Shown: one piece after another, positions 24,490 through 36,077 of the stretch
Layout: every line of letters begins with the position of its first letter
Position numbering within the stretch: the stretch's first letter is position 1
Assembly: GCA_001972305.1 (NCBI GenBank)
Contig: BDDD01000541.1
Location: 337,784 to 401,783 of the forward strand
DNA from: Cephalotus follicularis
Lineage: Eukaryota > Streptophyta > Magnoliopsida > Oxalidales > Cephalotaceae
DNA length: 64,000 bases
Direction of reading: 5' to 3'
Made by a program: the position numbers and the translations under genes
The notes under the pieces: model-generated
The model's database searches: none
What the model saw: only the letters and a program-made list of their open reading frames with translations
What the model was told of the DNA's origin: nothing

Positions 24490-26691
24490 TGTGACATCCG
24501 TGTCCTTGTACGGTCTGTGTCTGTGAGCCTACGTGGCTTCTGTCTGTCTGTCGGTCTGTTAATCTGTTTTCTGGCATTCATGATATGCATCATGACATTA
24601 TTTAAATTTTTACGATTTTATTCTGATGGTTTTCTGCATAAGAAATTAAATTGCCTTTCCGTAAATTAAACAATATTTTACTGAAACTGCTGCTGATTTC
24701 GGAAAAATAGCCCAAGTGGTATGTCCTAAACATCCGATTTCTGTCCGTAACGGTTAAATTCTGGACAAAACTTTTTCTGTTATGATGGAAATTATATATA
24801 TGTGTTAAAATTGCAAATTTTCTTATAAAATTTGCCTTTCTCTCTCATCTCTCCCGCTCTCTCTCTCCTCTCTCCCGTCTCTCTCTGCTGTCACCCTTCT
24901 GCCGTCGGCGTCAGTGCCGATCTGACGCCGGCGAAGGTACCGGGGATTGATCGATTATGGTTTTCTGACATCTGCACACATTGTCATTTGCATAACGCAT
25001 TGCACGGTTTTATGCATGCTTAGGTTCGGATAGTCTGTTGTCTGTCTGAGATCTGATAGTCTGCTGTCTGTCTGTCTGTCTGTTGGCAGAGGATCCTGCC
25101 TTTGAGGTCGGCCATGGAGGCGACCAGTCGAGGGACTCGCTCATCTGTACTGTGAGTGGAACGCATTTCTTTAACCCTTTTATCTTAAGATGCTTTTAAA
25201 TGTTTAAATGTTTAAGCGTGTTCGCTTATTTGTTTTCTGTATCTGAATGAACTTGGTTTTAGTTCATTTCTGAAATCTGTTTAAGTTTTAATGTCTGGAA
25301 CTTTCTTTTAATGTTTTCAAACGCTCGCAAGATGAGAGTCATAGTATGACGCTATTTTTCGCTATATCTGTATATGATAAGGAAAACGATTTCTGTATCT
25401 GTTTAAATATGTTTTGACGGCACTGATGAGTTGCTGTATCTGTTTAAATCTGTTTTAAATCTGTTTTGATGACTCGGATGAGTCTCTGTATTCTGAAATT
25501 CTGAAATCTGAAATTCTGTTTTCTGAAATCTGTTAAATATGTTTAGATGCATGGTGATCTCGGTATTGTACTTATATATGTATATGATGCCCATGAGAGG
25601 CTTGTCTACACGTGTATGACCTTCTGCTGATGCTTGGACACGACGGTGTCCTTGCCACTATTTCTGCTGGACGTTCGGCCCGACGGGGCCCAGGCGTCAA
25701 CCTTACCTAGTAGACCCATGCCATCTCTATATACTTATTTCTGTTTAAAACTCTGTTACTATTATATGTATGAAAAATCTGAGGGTTTGAATCTGTGTGA
25801 AAGGAATGATCTGGTTTTCTGCTGTTTCCGGGAAACTTTGGTTTTATAAATCGATTTTAGATTTATATTCTGTTTAAGTTGTTTTTGATCTGTTTTATAA
25901 GTCAGAGTTTGGACTTAAATTCTGTTTCTGAAACTTCTGTTTAAGTTATTTTATAATTTGTTTTACATTTGTGTAAAGATATTTATATGCGAGCAAAACT
26001 CTGCGGAATCTTTTTGTTCCATCTCACTAGTCCTGTGGACTAACCCTCTCTTCTGTTTTCTGTTTTTAGTTCTGACAGGTTAGTCTGCTGAGCTCTGTCA
26101 GCTAGAGTCTGTCTGTCTGCTGAAGTGAGACCACATAGGGCATGCTACCAGAGTCAACACATGCATAGCATCATTGCATAAACATTTAAATTTCTGCATT
26201 TCATATGTTTTTATATAACTGTTTTTGGTTTTGTTTAAAAAGGGTTAAACCCTATTCAGGTTTTAAGTTTTTGATAATATGGTTGAGGCAGAGCCCAACC
26301 CATACTTATTTTCTGTTTATATTGTGATCTGCTGAGGGCTGAGCCCATTTTATAAACTGTTCCTCCTTCGGGAGTGTGTTCTACTGAGCCCATTACAAAT
26401 TGTTTCCTCCTTCGGGAGTGTGATTTTTACAAACTGTGTTTTTCTTTACAGGGGGCATAGTCCTATAAACGAATACTATATGCCTGATTTTCGTAAAATT
26501 TTAAGAGTTAGAATTATTTTCAAGTTTTTCAAGAAATTTTTCTGTTTTCTTTCCGTTTTGAAGAAACTATATGTTTTAAAATGCTTTTCTAAAACTCTGT
26601 TCTGCTGAACCTACGAGGTGAGTCTCTGATGGAAGGCTTGGCCTCGTAGCGGGCGTGACGGATTCCAGCGGGTCTGGGTCCGGGCGTCACA
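24490..26691 (+). mobile_element. Solo LTR 3 (Gypsy-type, 2202 bp) nested in Copia-1
   Basis: It begins TGTGACATCCGTGTCC and ends CGGGCGTCACA, flanked by the perfect 5-bp duplication AGATA (24485-24489 and 26692-26696). A TATA-like stretch near 24790-24830 followed by a CT-rich leader, and CACTAGTCCTGTGGACTAA near 26026, support plus orientation. TCTG/TTTCTGTTT words abound. There is no internal region or second LTR. It lies between the Copia-1 primer site and gag start, so it is younger than Copia-1. Confidence 0.9.
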
Positions 26692-27000
26692 AGATAGATA
26701 CCATAAATCTAGCCAAGACGGCCACTTTGGTGACTGCATCCTGACCAAACCATTAAACTATTTCATACTGGAGTATACTTTATATTACCCTCATCAAACC
26801 ATAGTGTGATTTTAGAATGATGGACAAAAGGGGGCCTGAATTGTCCCTAAAATCACAAGTCATGCTAATTACATTGTTTAAGTATCTTAATAATTGAATA
26901 AACGTGCATGTAATATCTCAATACCAAAATATATTACTGTCTGTATGCGCATGCAAACCATAAAGTATCCTTACATATTATGCACTGAGGGAAGCATAAA

Positions 27001-27420
27001 GTGCTGATGGTTTGAGAAAACCGTTGACGCTTAAGACTTAAAAGCGATGACGGTTTGAAAAAATCGTCGACGCTTAAGGCTTATTCTTTGACGCTTTGTA
27101 TAAAGCGCAGAAGGTTACAAAGGGTCGACTAAAGCGTTGACGCTCAGCGTAGAACCGTCGGCTCTTATGGAAAACCGTCAATGCTCACAGGGAAACCGTC
27201 GATGCCTTGTGACCAAAACACTAGCGGTTAAGAGGAAAATGATCAGCGCTTTAGTACAGAGGGTGCAACAATTGTTGATGCACGTTAAGTGGCAACGCTT
27301 TCTAGGAAACCGTCGACGCTTTGTTTAAAGGGTGGAAGATTACACAAAGCGTCGACTGATGCGTCAACGCCAAGTGTATAACCGCTGACGCTTACTGTAA
27401 ACCGTTGACTCTTTCAACGG
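27001..27420. repeat. Array of ACCGTCGACGCTT-type words in the Copia-1 leader
   Basis: Between the Copia-1 primer site and the gag start are about 15 variants of a word around AACCGTCGACGCTTT (also GCGTTGACGCT, GCGTCGACTG, CCGTCGATGCC), in alternating orientation and separated by 5-20 bp. The consensus AGCGTCGACGCT is palindromic. The array lies in the transcribed, untranslated leader, and no coding potential is seen. Confidence 0.8.
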
Positions 27421-28045
27421 AAGTTTACAATTTAGGATTAAACCATAGAGCATCAGTTTAAACAAAACAAAGCTACACCCGGATCATAAATCATACAGAA
27501 TTATTTTTTTAACTTGATTAAGATTTCAATTCTAATATAAGGTCTCTTTGATACCAAATGTAAGATAAAATTGGATGCCTAATCAATTTATCAATCCCTA
27601 GGATCTCCTTAGATAGAAGAGAAATACCTAAATAAAAATTATAGAAATCGTACATTGTTTAGGATCCATAGCTAGCAGCGAAAATAGCAGAGATCCTGAT
27701 TAGGCAAGATACATCTTTCTTAATTCCCTAGAACACTGGCTCGATGAGGCACTGTAATACACAGAAAAGATTAGTCGTCATAATCTCCACTACTGTATGT
27801 GTTTGTCCTTATTTGTTATATCGTTAAGGTTAAGAGAAAAGACCTAGCCATTTATATAGTCCTTATTAGTAACCTAATGGGCCCTCTCATCAAAAGCCAA
27901 TTAGTTTACTACAACTCACACTAGTCAGTCCATATACGACTATTTAGAATATATATGTCTCATTTTATTAGACCAATAATTAGTCTGGTTTTATCTAATA
28001 ATAAATACTCAATTAATATAAGTCCACATAGAAAATATTCTTACA

Positions 28046-29225
28046 TTATCTACCTTAAGTAAGCAAATGAATTGATGATAGATTATTATTTTTACTTATG
28101 AATTATATAAATTATAATTTCATATCATCAACTCCTCCGAGGCCAACAAAAATTACTCGTCCGTCTAATTTACGTGGTGCACTGCAGGTGCTTCTGCTTT
28201 CCCTCCAAATGTATTGATAATAGTATATATTTGATTTACAAATTTCATTATTTTTATTGGTTGGAGATATTAGATACCACTAGTTACAAATATAAGCTTC
28301 CACAGTTTTTATTTGTCCATTGGATGTTTCCATCGCAATTTTCTTTTATTTACCATCACGATGGATATTTTTCTCGCAAAAAGTATGCATTCTTTTACAA
28401 AAAAAATAGTTACAAGAGATATTTTCTTAGGTATTTCTTGCCAATCCCCCATAATATGGTTATTGCCATGGCCAAATCTTTCTCAACATGTTTGAAATCG
28501 CTTGCAAAAATTCAGTTACGAGGTATGTTACCCTCTCAACTTTTGGTCAATCTCTTGCAAACATATGAAACAATATGAAGAGTATCGGTCTTAAATTGAT
28601 TTGGAATTCCTCCTAACATTAAAAAATTTCAGAAGATTATTCCTCACAAATATCTTTTCATAATTTCAAATTGCAAGATATTTTTAATCCCTTAGTAAAA
28701 AGGCAATTGCGAACATCCCAATTGTGAGGGTAAAGATCCTCGTAACTGCCTTTTGAAGAGAAACACATAAATACGAAATCACACCTTAAAGCTGAATGTT
28801 TTGTAAAAATTTAATAGTAATTGACAGAGATGTCTTTATTTAAATAATGATGAAGAAAACACTATTTTTTTTAAATAGATGAAGAAAATACTATTATTAT
28901 TGTTGAGACAAACAACGGAAACTAAATAGCAAACCAAACAAAAAACGAATAACAACAAACAAAAATACAAGATTTACCTGGTTTGATTAATTTGATCTAC
29001 GTTTACGGACGAGGGAGAAGAAATCAACTAAAAACAAATTAAAGATGTACAAGTTATAAGATCGATCGAATCGATCACAAAACCAAAAACTCGTCACACA
29101 CACTCTCTCATGAAAACATGCACTATTATACATCAAGTAAGAACCGAAAAAAATATATATAAAACCGTACCCGATGCGTAAAAAAAGGACCCCCTTAAAA
29201 AAAATTTCTCGGAGGCTACGCCCCC
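28046..29225. other. Intergenic DNA, no recognised gene
   Basis: An open frame of 134 codons at 28174-28578 has low-complexity, Phe/Tyr-rich content and no family signature. Around 28700-28755, AAAGGCAATTGCGA and TCGTAACTGCCTTT are imperfect inverted repeats, suggesting a small DNA-transposon remnant. A GC-rich stretch, GGAGGCTACGCCCCC, marks the insertion site of the next LTR. Confidence 0.4.
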
Positions 29226-29539
29226 TGTGACGCCCCGTCACATTTACGAGCCTAATTTGCACAACACGTGAATGTGTAAATTACGTGAGTGCCATTATTA
29301 ATAATAATTATATAAAATGTGTTTTTATTTACAGGGGGCATAGTCCTATAAATAGATACTACATGCCCGATTTTCGTAAAAATTTAAGAGTTAGAAAAAT
29401 TTTCAAGTTTTAGAAAAGTTTCAAATTTAAAGTGAGTTTATATAAAAACCATGTGGTGACTTCCGAAAGGAAGTTGCCATGTGGAACGTCATATCCGTTC
29501 TGGGTAGGATATTGGTTGTTTTAGGGAACGGGTGTGACA
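29226..29539 (+). mobile_element. Solo LTR 4, internally deleted (314 bp)
   Basis: It begins TGTGACGCCCCGTCAC and ends GGGTGTGACA, flanked by CCCCC on both sides (29221-29225 and 29540-29544). Its middle, ACAGGGGGCATAGTCCTATA and then GCCCGATTTTCGTAAAA, matches solo LTR 3 near 26450-26500. It is therefore the same family with most of the LTR missing. The target repeat is low-complexity and so weaker evidence than at the other LTRs. Confidence 0.75.
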
Positions 29540-29544
29540 CCCCC

Positions 29545-30288
29545 GAACCCCCGTAGAGATTATCCTTCTCGTTACGAACCAAATCTCATTTTTTTCTCCA
29601 AAATGGGTCGCACAAAAGTTATGTCGGGTCAAACAGATTCAACCAAAATTCAAGAGATATTTAACAATTATTATATGAAAATAATAAACATTCTTAATAA
29701 TATAATATGAAGAGACAAGGACAAGGGGTTACAAAAACTATTAAAGGACAAAAATGTGAATAGATAGAAACAAAAATGATTTGGGCAAGAATCAAAGAGA
29801 GTAAAAAAAAAAAAAAAAGGAAAGAAAGAAAGAAGAAAAGGACTACAAATAATGTCTTAAAAAGTTTTAATTTAACTAAATTTCATCGTAAGTGTAAATC
29901 TAAATGTTGTGGCCTCTAATAATTTGATTGATTTGTGTGCAGTAGTTTGAGAAAACATCTAGTATCTCTCTCACATATTTTTTTTACATTTTAATCATTT
30001 TCTTTTTTTCTTCTATTTTTTCTAATTCTTTACAAAAAAAACTTACATATTGATTGATACTAATTATGTGACAAATTGTGTATGACTATATACTTAAAGA
30101 AGATAGTATATATTACCACCTTATATTATATCATTCAATGGAGTACATTAATTTTAAAATCTCACTTAATACAATCCATGAAGTGATATTGACATAAGAT
30201 GGGATGACAAACTAAAATTTTTTTCTACAAAATGGTAATTTATCCCGACTTTACTTAAAGATATGTTTACTAAAAAAATAGATATATT
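29545..30288. other. AT-rich intergenic DNA
   Basis: No gene is seen. Poly-A/purine tracts occur near 29805-29845. From about 30270 the sequence matches the distal P2 promoter region. Confidence 0.45.
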
Positions 30289-30372
30289 TCCATATAAAGC
30301 GACCTCACTTTATTGAGGTAATACAAATTTGAGATGGGTGACTGGGAACCCTACCAGAGGATACTCATATCT

Positions 30373-32975
30373 TGTAACACCCCGCGCCCGCAGGGCGGAC
30401 ACGTCTTATTACCCTCAATCCAATACACAATACAATGGTCGGGACTAACAATATAAAAATGCGGAAAACTTTAAAACTTAACAATACATATCATCTGCGG
30501 AAGATACAATACACTGATCCATATATTCGATGCAATACAATACACATCCTTTACAATACTAGTCTTTTACAATTCATTTATCAATCTTTCAATATAGCAT
30601 TTCAATACAATACATTTCAATCCTTCACTACAATAACTCACAACCAACTCTGCGATACCCAAGCAGTCGTGCAATCAGAACGAGGCTTCAATCCGTCTGT
30701 CCGCTGCTACCTGCTGCCCTACCTATGCCGCACACAAAGGTACAACACAGCCCCACCCCGAAGGATGGGGTTAGCCACACTGGCTAAGCAGAAACCCCAT
30801 GCAGCATATATGCATGTACAATGTGCAATATCGGTGACAATCTATACAATATCAATGTGCGGTGTACAATATCAATGCATGACATGGCAAATGCATGTGT
30901 ACAGTTGGCGATCAAACTACCCGTATGACAATGGCCCATAACAGAGCATACGGATAGGATCTATAACAATCGATCAATCAATCAATGGAAGACACTCAAT
31001 GGTGGTGTATGAAACACCCAATCAATCAATCAATATCCTATAGAGCATGCAACCGGGTCAATACAATGTCAATCGGTTAGCGGTGATCAATCCCACGGAA
31101 GGTAGTCCTTCAAAAAGGGTGGGAGATCTATCTACGGTTTTCAGATTGATCAGGTCTGGAACTCATAGATCTTCCAGCCTATGGCTGGGTCAATACAGTC
31201 TCGATGAGCTACAACCGAGGGAGCTACTGATACCGTTAGGGAGCCACGGCCTCAAGGGAGCATCAATCGACAATCAATCGGTACCGCTCGTCAGCGGGTC
31301 AATACAATACAATAAATGAAACGATCAGCGGAATAGGTGGACAGAGTCAACGACCTAACATGCCGACACGAATCATAAGGTCGCTCTATATGATCCATAC
31401 AATACAATCAATCAATCAATCGAGTCAATACGATATTGGGTAAAGTCAATAAGTGGTGGTGTGTAATGGAGAAATGGGAACGTGCGTTCATCGTACCGAC
31501 TTAGGCTCGCAACAACACTCACAACTCAAGCAATCGATCAATGTATCAATACAACGTCGAAGCAAGGCCAATAAGTGGTGGTGCCTAATGGAGGGATGGG
31601 AACGTGCGTCCATTTTACCGACTTAGACTCACAACAACACCTATGACCCAAAAAATCAATTAATCAATCAATCGGTAGCCGCTAGGCGGTGACAATCGAA
31701 TCGACGGAATAGGAATGAACATCTATTTGGTCAATGAGAGTCACTGGGTAGTCACCTATGGCTCAAGCTGTCACTCTATCAATCTATCAATTCGATCTTT
31801 GAAAACCATTAAAAACTGTGTTTTAAACGCTTGAGTACCTCAAGTGAGGTTCCGGTCAAGCGGCAATGTGAAAAGGGTTGAAAAACCAGCTTTAACAGTT
31901 AAAAACTCCACTCAGTCCGAAAGGCGTCGATGTCCTTGGCCAAAGACGTCGATGCGTTTCAGGGCATGCCTTTAAAAACGGTAGAAAGACGTCGATGTCT
32001 TTCAAAGACATCGATGTCTTTCTCAATTTGGCCGAAGACGTCGATGTCCTTGGACAAAGACGTCGACGCGTTTCAATGAAAATGGCCTGGGAATGCGCAT
32101 CGATGTCTCGCGTCGACGCCTTCTCTGAGGAAAGGCATCTCAAGCAAAAGACGTCGACGCCTTTCAAAGACGTCGATGTCTTTGCTGCGAAATCAAGGCT
32201 GCACCCCAAAGCGAAAGACATCGATGTCCATGGGCAAAGGGATTGATGTCTTTGCTGGGAATGACCGATTTTTCTACAGAAAACCAGCAATTTTCAAGCC
32301 AAAATCCAATCAAATCCATTCTTTAAGAAACCAAGGTTTAAAAATCATTCTTTAAGGTTAGTAAAACTAGTTACAACCTTCAATTTAACATTTCAATCTT
32401 TCTATTAACAATTAGGTCAAGGATTTACTTAAAAACCCTAAAAACCCCAATTTCACTCAATACATTCAATTCAATCATTCAATCAGTCATTCAATCATGC
32501 AATTCAATCAATCAATCAATAAAGCAGTAGGCAATTCAGTAAAGAAGTCCTACCATCACTAAATCTTCAAAAGTTGAGCTCTCAATCAATCAATCGGCAG
32601 AAATCACCCAATAATCCGCTACTTTCTTGTTCAATCGGTAAGCCACCACTTGTAATCGGTGTCCTTGTTGAAGGAGCTGCAAATCCGGCTGCAAGAGAGG
32701 AAGATGGAGGCTCCAGCTAGAGAGAGGGGGAGAAGGATAGAGAGAGGGAGAAGAATGTGTGAAATGAGAGAGTGAGAGTGAGAATTGACTTATATAGTCG
32801 ATTCGGTTAACTCTCCGAAACTCAGCTCAAAATCCCGACTATACATGCATAAAACCAAAACAATCTCAATAGGCATAAGAATACCTCAATTCAATACTAT
32901 ACAATACGGTCCGATATGGTACAATACGGTACAATGTATGCATGAACAATACAAAAGGGAATTCGGGTCGTCACA
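30373..32975 (-). mobile_element. Solo LTR 5 (Gypsy-type, 2603 bp) in the P3 promoter
   Basis: It begins TGTAACACCCCGCGCCC and ends TTCGGGTCGTCACA, flanked by the perfect duplication TATCT (30368-30372 and 32976-32980). On the minus strand CTATATAAGT (about 32788-32797), followed by a CT-rich leader, is a likely LTR promoter, so the orientation is minus. ATCAATCAATC and ACAATACAAT microsatellite runs fill 30430-31800. No internal coding region exists. The homologous sequence upstream of P2 lacks the insertion. Confidence 0.92.
31918..32262. repeat. Array of GACGTCGATGTC / GACGTCGACG words in solo LTR 5
   Basis: About 15 copies of a 12-18-bp word, with forms AAAGACGTCGATGTCTTT, GACGTCGACGCCTTT and GACATCGATGTC, occur with variable spacers. 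GACGTCGACGTC and GACATCGATGTC are perfect palindromes. The array lies downstream of the putative LTR TATA box and would be in the transcript. Confidence 0.85.
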
Positions 32976-33329
32976 TATCTCGACAATTTTCTATTCAAAG
33001 GAGTACTATGATGACACATTAACTACTTAGATCATGGCTCTTTGATTATTATTTTTTAATTAGTATAGATATCTACAGCAATGTATCAAAATATGGTTTT
33101 TTTTTTCTATCATTAGATATATGTTTCTATATTACTAATGATATCTGTATATATATTACCATATAAAGAGGCCCTCCCTTTATTGAGGTAATACCACTGA
33201 CTCTTTAAACTCTATAAAAGGCTCAGTAGTCAATAGCATTAGCTAAGTTCATCGATCAAATACTGTTTTCTCATACCATTCTCTCAAATTTGTTTTTCCT
33301 CCATTGCCATTCTCTTCAAAATATTCCTC

Positions 33330-34174
33330 ATGGCCCTCGCAAGAAGCACTGCACTTGTTGCCACAATGGTCCTATTGTTTGTGGTGCTTCACTGCGAGAT
33401 CGCTCATGCAAAGACCTGGACTGTTGGAGATGGGTTTGGTTGGACCCTAGCCATCGACATGGAAACATGGCCCCAGGGAAAGAAATTCTATGCCGGTGAT
33501 ATACTTGGTATATATGCAAATACAATATCTGATTATATAGTACATTAGAGATATGGAGATTTAATTTCCTACTCTTCCTCCCTTTTCTTGTGTTATTTGC
33601 TGATGCATGTCTTAAACATCATTTATAAGTTTGTTTTTTCCTCTAATATGACGACGAAATCAAAACCTGTAATAAATCATACTTATTTATAATTACAAGT
33701 AAAATTTTGACTTAACGGTTTGTAATTGTTACATTGGAAATGAAATAACAAGAGAAGTTTAATTTGTTTCAAAATTGATATGTTTGATCTACAAATGTAG
33801 ATTGTCAAATTTCACAGTTATATTTATAAAATATAAATCATAAACATGAGATCATACACGTGAAATTATCTTGCATATCCACTTTTTTCATCTTCACCTA
33901 GTCTCTTTTGTTCTTTAACAATTTATATATTCTAATTCAATTTGTGATTGTAGTATTCAACTATGACTACCAAGAGGCCAATGTTGTAGTAGTGAATCAA
34001 CAAGGACATGACACATGCACGGTTAATGCAAGAGCCCGAGAGTATGACTCAGGACATGATCGCATCCAGCTCGCATTTGGTCCAAATTATTTCATCAATA
34101 GTTATCAGGACGGTGCTTGTGCCGCTGGAATGAAGATGGCCATCTACGCCAAAGCCCGACCTCCTCTTCCGTGA
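33330..34174 (+). CDS. Plantacyanin-like phytocyanin P3, copper ligands lost
   Basis: Exons 33330-33507 and 33954-34174 (GT-AG, phase 1) encode 132 residues. Residues 1-27 are a signal peptide, followed by KTWTVGDGFGW, WPQGKKFYAGDIL, VNQQGHDTC, YDSGHDRIQL, GPNYFI and AAGMKMAI. Copper positions read Ala68, Asn108, Ala114 and Met119; only the axial Met is kept. Cys81 and Cys115 are present. The 446-bp intron shares with P2 one arm of the MITE family, so the duplication that made P2 and P3 came after the intron insertion. The gene is intact; its distal promoter is separated by solo LTR 5. Confidence 0.9.
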
Positions 34175-36077
34175 AGCCAGTATGAAAACGACATCGATCA
34201 AATAATCAAATGAAACAATAAGAAAAATAAAAACGAATGCTACCATCCCATGCATGCATGTGATTCATACGATTGTAGAGTATTGGTTTATGTTGCGGTT
34301 TCTTCTTCTTCTTTCTTTATACACATGCTGTTGATCCTTTTTTGTATGGTTGAGTTTAGAATTTCTAAACTTTTTAATAAAAGGTGTGCCATTGAACTAT
34401 TTGTTTATTTCTATGAATTTATTTCTTGTTATATTTAGAACATGGTGTGATTCATATAATTTATTGAATGTGTTTAAGTGTTATACATAAAAAAAAATCT
34501 TAATCCATATAAATTCCTGGTAATCTTCCCCGATAATAGTTAACCAATAAAGTGAGATTAATTTCGGTTGGCAAATAATATTTTAGGGTGTTCATTATAG
34601 CTATTAAACACCTAGCTATAAATGTACATTTTATTTCCAAATCAAATGAGTTAGAGTTAGCAACACAAAGTATAATCTGATCATACATCAGTCAATAGAT
34701 GGGATAGACAACAATAAAAGGTGAAATTTCTGAATAATAACTGGGCTTTCTAACTATGGTGTAAGTGACAGCAGAAAGAATCACTGAAAAAAATAAAACA
34801 AAGAGACCATAAGTATATTCATGATGCATGAACAAAATACTTCTGAAATATTCCAAGAGAGCAATAAATCAACAACAACCAAGAGTCTCACAATTTCTTG
34901 AAGTGTGACATGAATATTTCCTACCTTTCACATTAAACAGCATGAAAGCAACAACAAATCCCCAAAGTGGGCCACTGCAAGAGATTGAACACAAAGGAGT
35001 TTAGTGGCAAGTTCCTCAACAAAACTCAATCATGCAAACTAAAAATTATACCCAAGACAAAATAAGTGGCTTTAAGAAAATTGGATTAGGTCCAATAGAA
35101 ATGGCAACCAACTTGCAGCAACATATTTTGCAATTCCCCTGGTTATTCATATAGTTATATCAATAAACTAACTTCTCTTCTCTAGGAATAATAAAGTACA
35201 GATAAAGAAAACAACCCTACAATACACACATTAGGGAAAAAAAGGTATAAGACCAAGAGAAGCTAAGTCACGGAGAATGTGGTAGAATCATATCTGAATT
35301 TAATGCATTATAATTAAAAAATTCTTTTTTTTTTCAAGCAATAGGATTCAATCCTATGATGCCTGCACCAAAAGAATTGTTATATATTACCACCACTCCA
35401 AGGCATCAGTGGTTAATGCTTTTAATAGAATACACCACACACCGCTATACGCAACAAAAATAAAGCAACAAAAAGACGAGATAGGATAGAGCAAATCGAA
35501 AACATAATTTGATTCACTCAATACAGAAGTCTTTATTTGCAAATTTTCTCCTTTCTTAGATTAGTTCATACAGAAAAGAAAACACACATAACATACACAT
35601 GTAGATGTGCATGTAAGAAAAGATGGATAGGAAACTTTGTTGTGCCCTTTAATCAGGCCATGCTTATTCATATTATGCTGATGAAGATGTTTGCCTGTCA
35701 AAGTTCATGACATATTTAAGCTTAAACTTTCTTATAATGTCAAGATCTTAATGAAATGCCTAATATTATGCAACATGTTCTCATGAAAGCATTTTCTGTA
35801 TGTGTGTGTGTGTTTTATGGTTAATTTGGCGATGTACATAAAATTCGGAGAGCAGCATGAATCAAAATCAAAAAAAGAAGAAAGATTATTGGGACAATCA
35901 TCATGAATCTCCTCCCAGCCATAAAAGTATAGTCAACTTCTTTTTGTGGTTAATCTTACAATTTACTGGAAAATAATAAGCCCTCCTATAATCTGCCATC
36001 TGTCTCCAGCAAGGTTTCAAGAAAATCAAATTCGGAAACGTGAAGATTAAGCTGCAGTTTCGTCTGCTTTCCAAATA
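34175..36077. other. P3 3' UTR and intergenic DNA
   Basis: The first 250 bases match the 3' region of P2, including AATAAAAGG. From about 34650 to 36077 the DNA is AT-rich, with a short TG microsatellite near 35800. No coding exon or known repeat is recognised. Confidence 0.45.

Larger units (their letters stand above)
19019..28045 (-). mobile_element. Copia-1 LTR retrotransposon, full length, degenerate, with a nested solo LTR
   Basis: The LTRs are 19019-19420 (402 bp) and 27559-28045 (487 bp; it holds about 85 bp absent from the other). Both begin TGTAAGATAAAATTGG and end TCTTACA. The perfect 5-bp duplication TTATC flanks the element (19014-19018 and 28046-28050). At 27545-27556, TCTTTGATACCA is the complement of an initiator-Met tRNA primer site. 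TTCTCTCAC at 19421-19429 is the complement of the polypurine tract. The element is therefore on the minus strand. Solo LTR 3 is inserted in its leader. Without that insertion it would be about 6.8 kb. Confidence 0.93.
30289..33220 (+). promoter_or_regulatory. P3 promoter, split by solo LTR 5
   Basis: A distal family box (CACTTTATTGAGGTAATA, about 30307-30324) and a proximal one (CCTTTATTGAGGTAATACC, about 33177-33195) correspond to the two boxes of P2. Here they are separated by an extra 2.6-kb LTR (30373-32975). The TATA box CTATAAAAGG lies at 33212-33221. The distal half is probably disconnected from the core promoter. Confidence 0.6.

Noticed and set aside
28174..28578. Plus-strand open frame of 134 codons
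   Set aside because: Phe/Tyr-rich composition from AT-rich DNA, no domain, no promoter or splice context.
30435..30941. Plus-strand open frame of 168 codons
   Set aside because: It is inside solo LTR 5 and made of ACAATAC-type low-complexity DNA.
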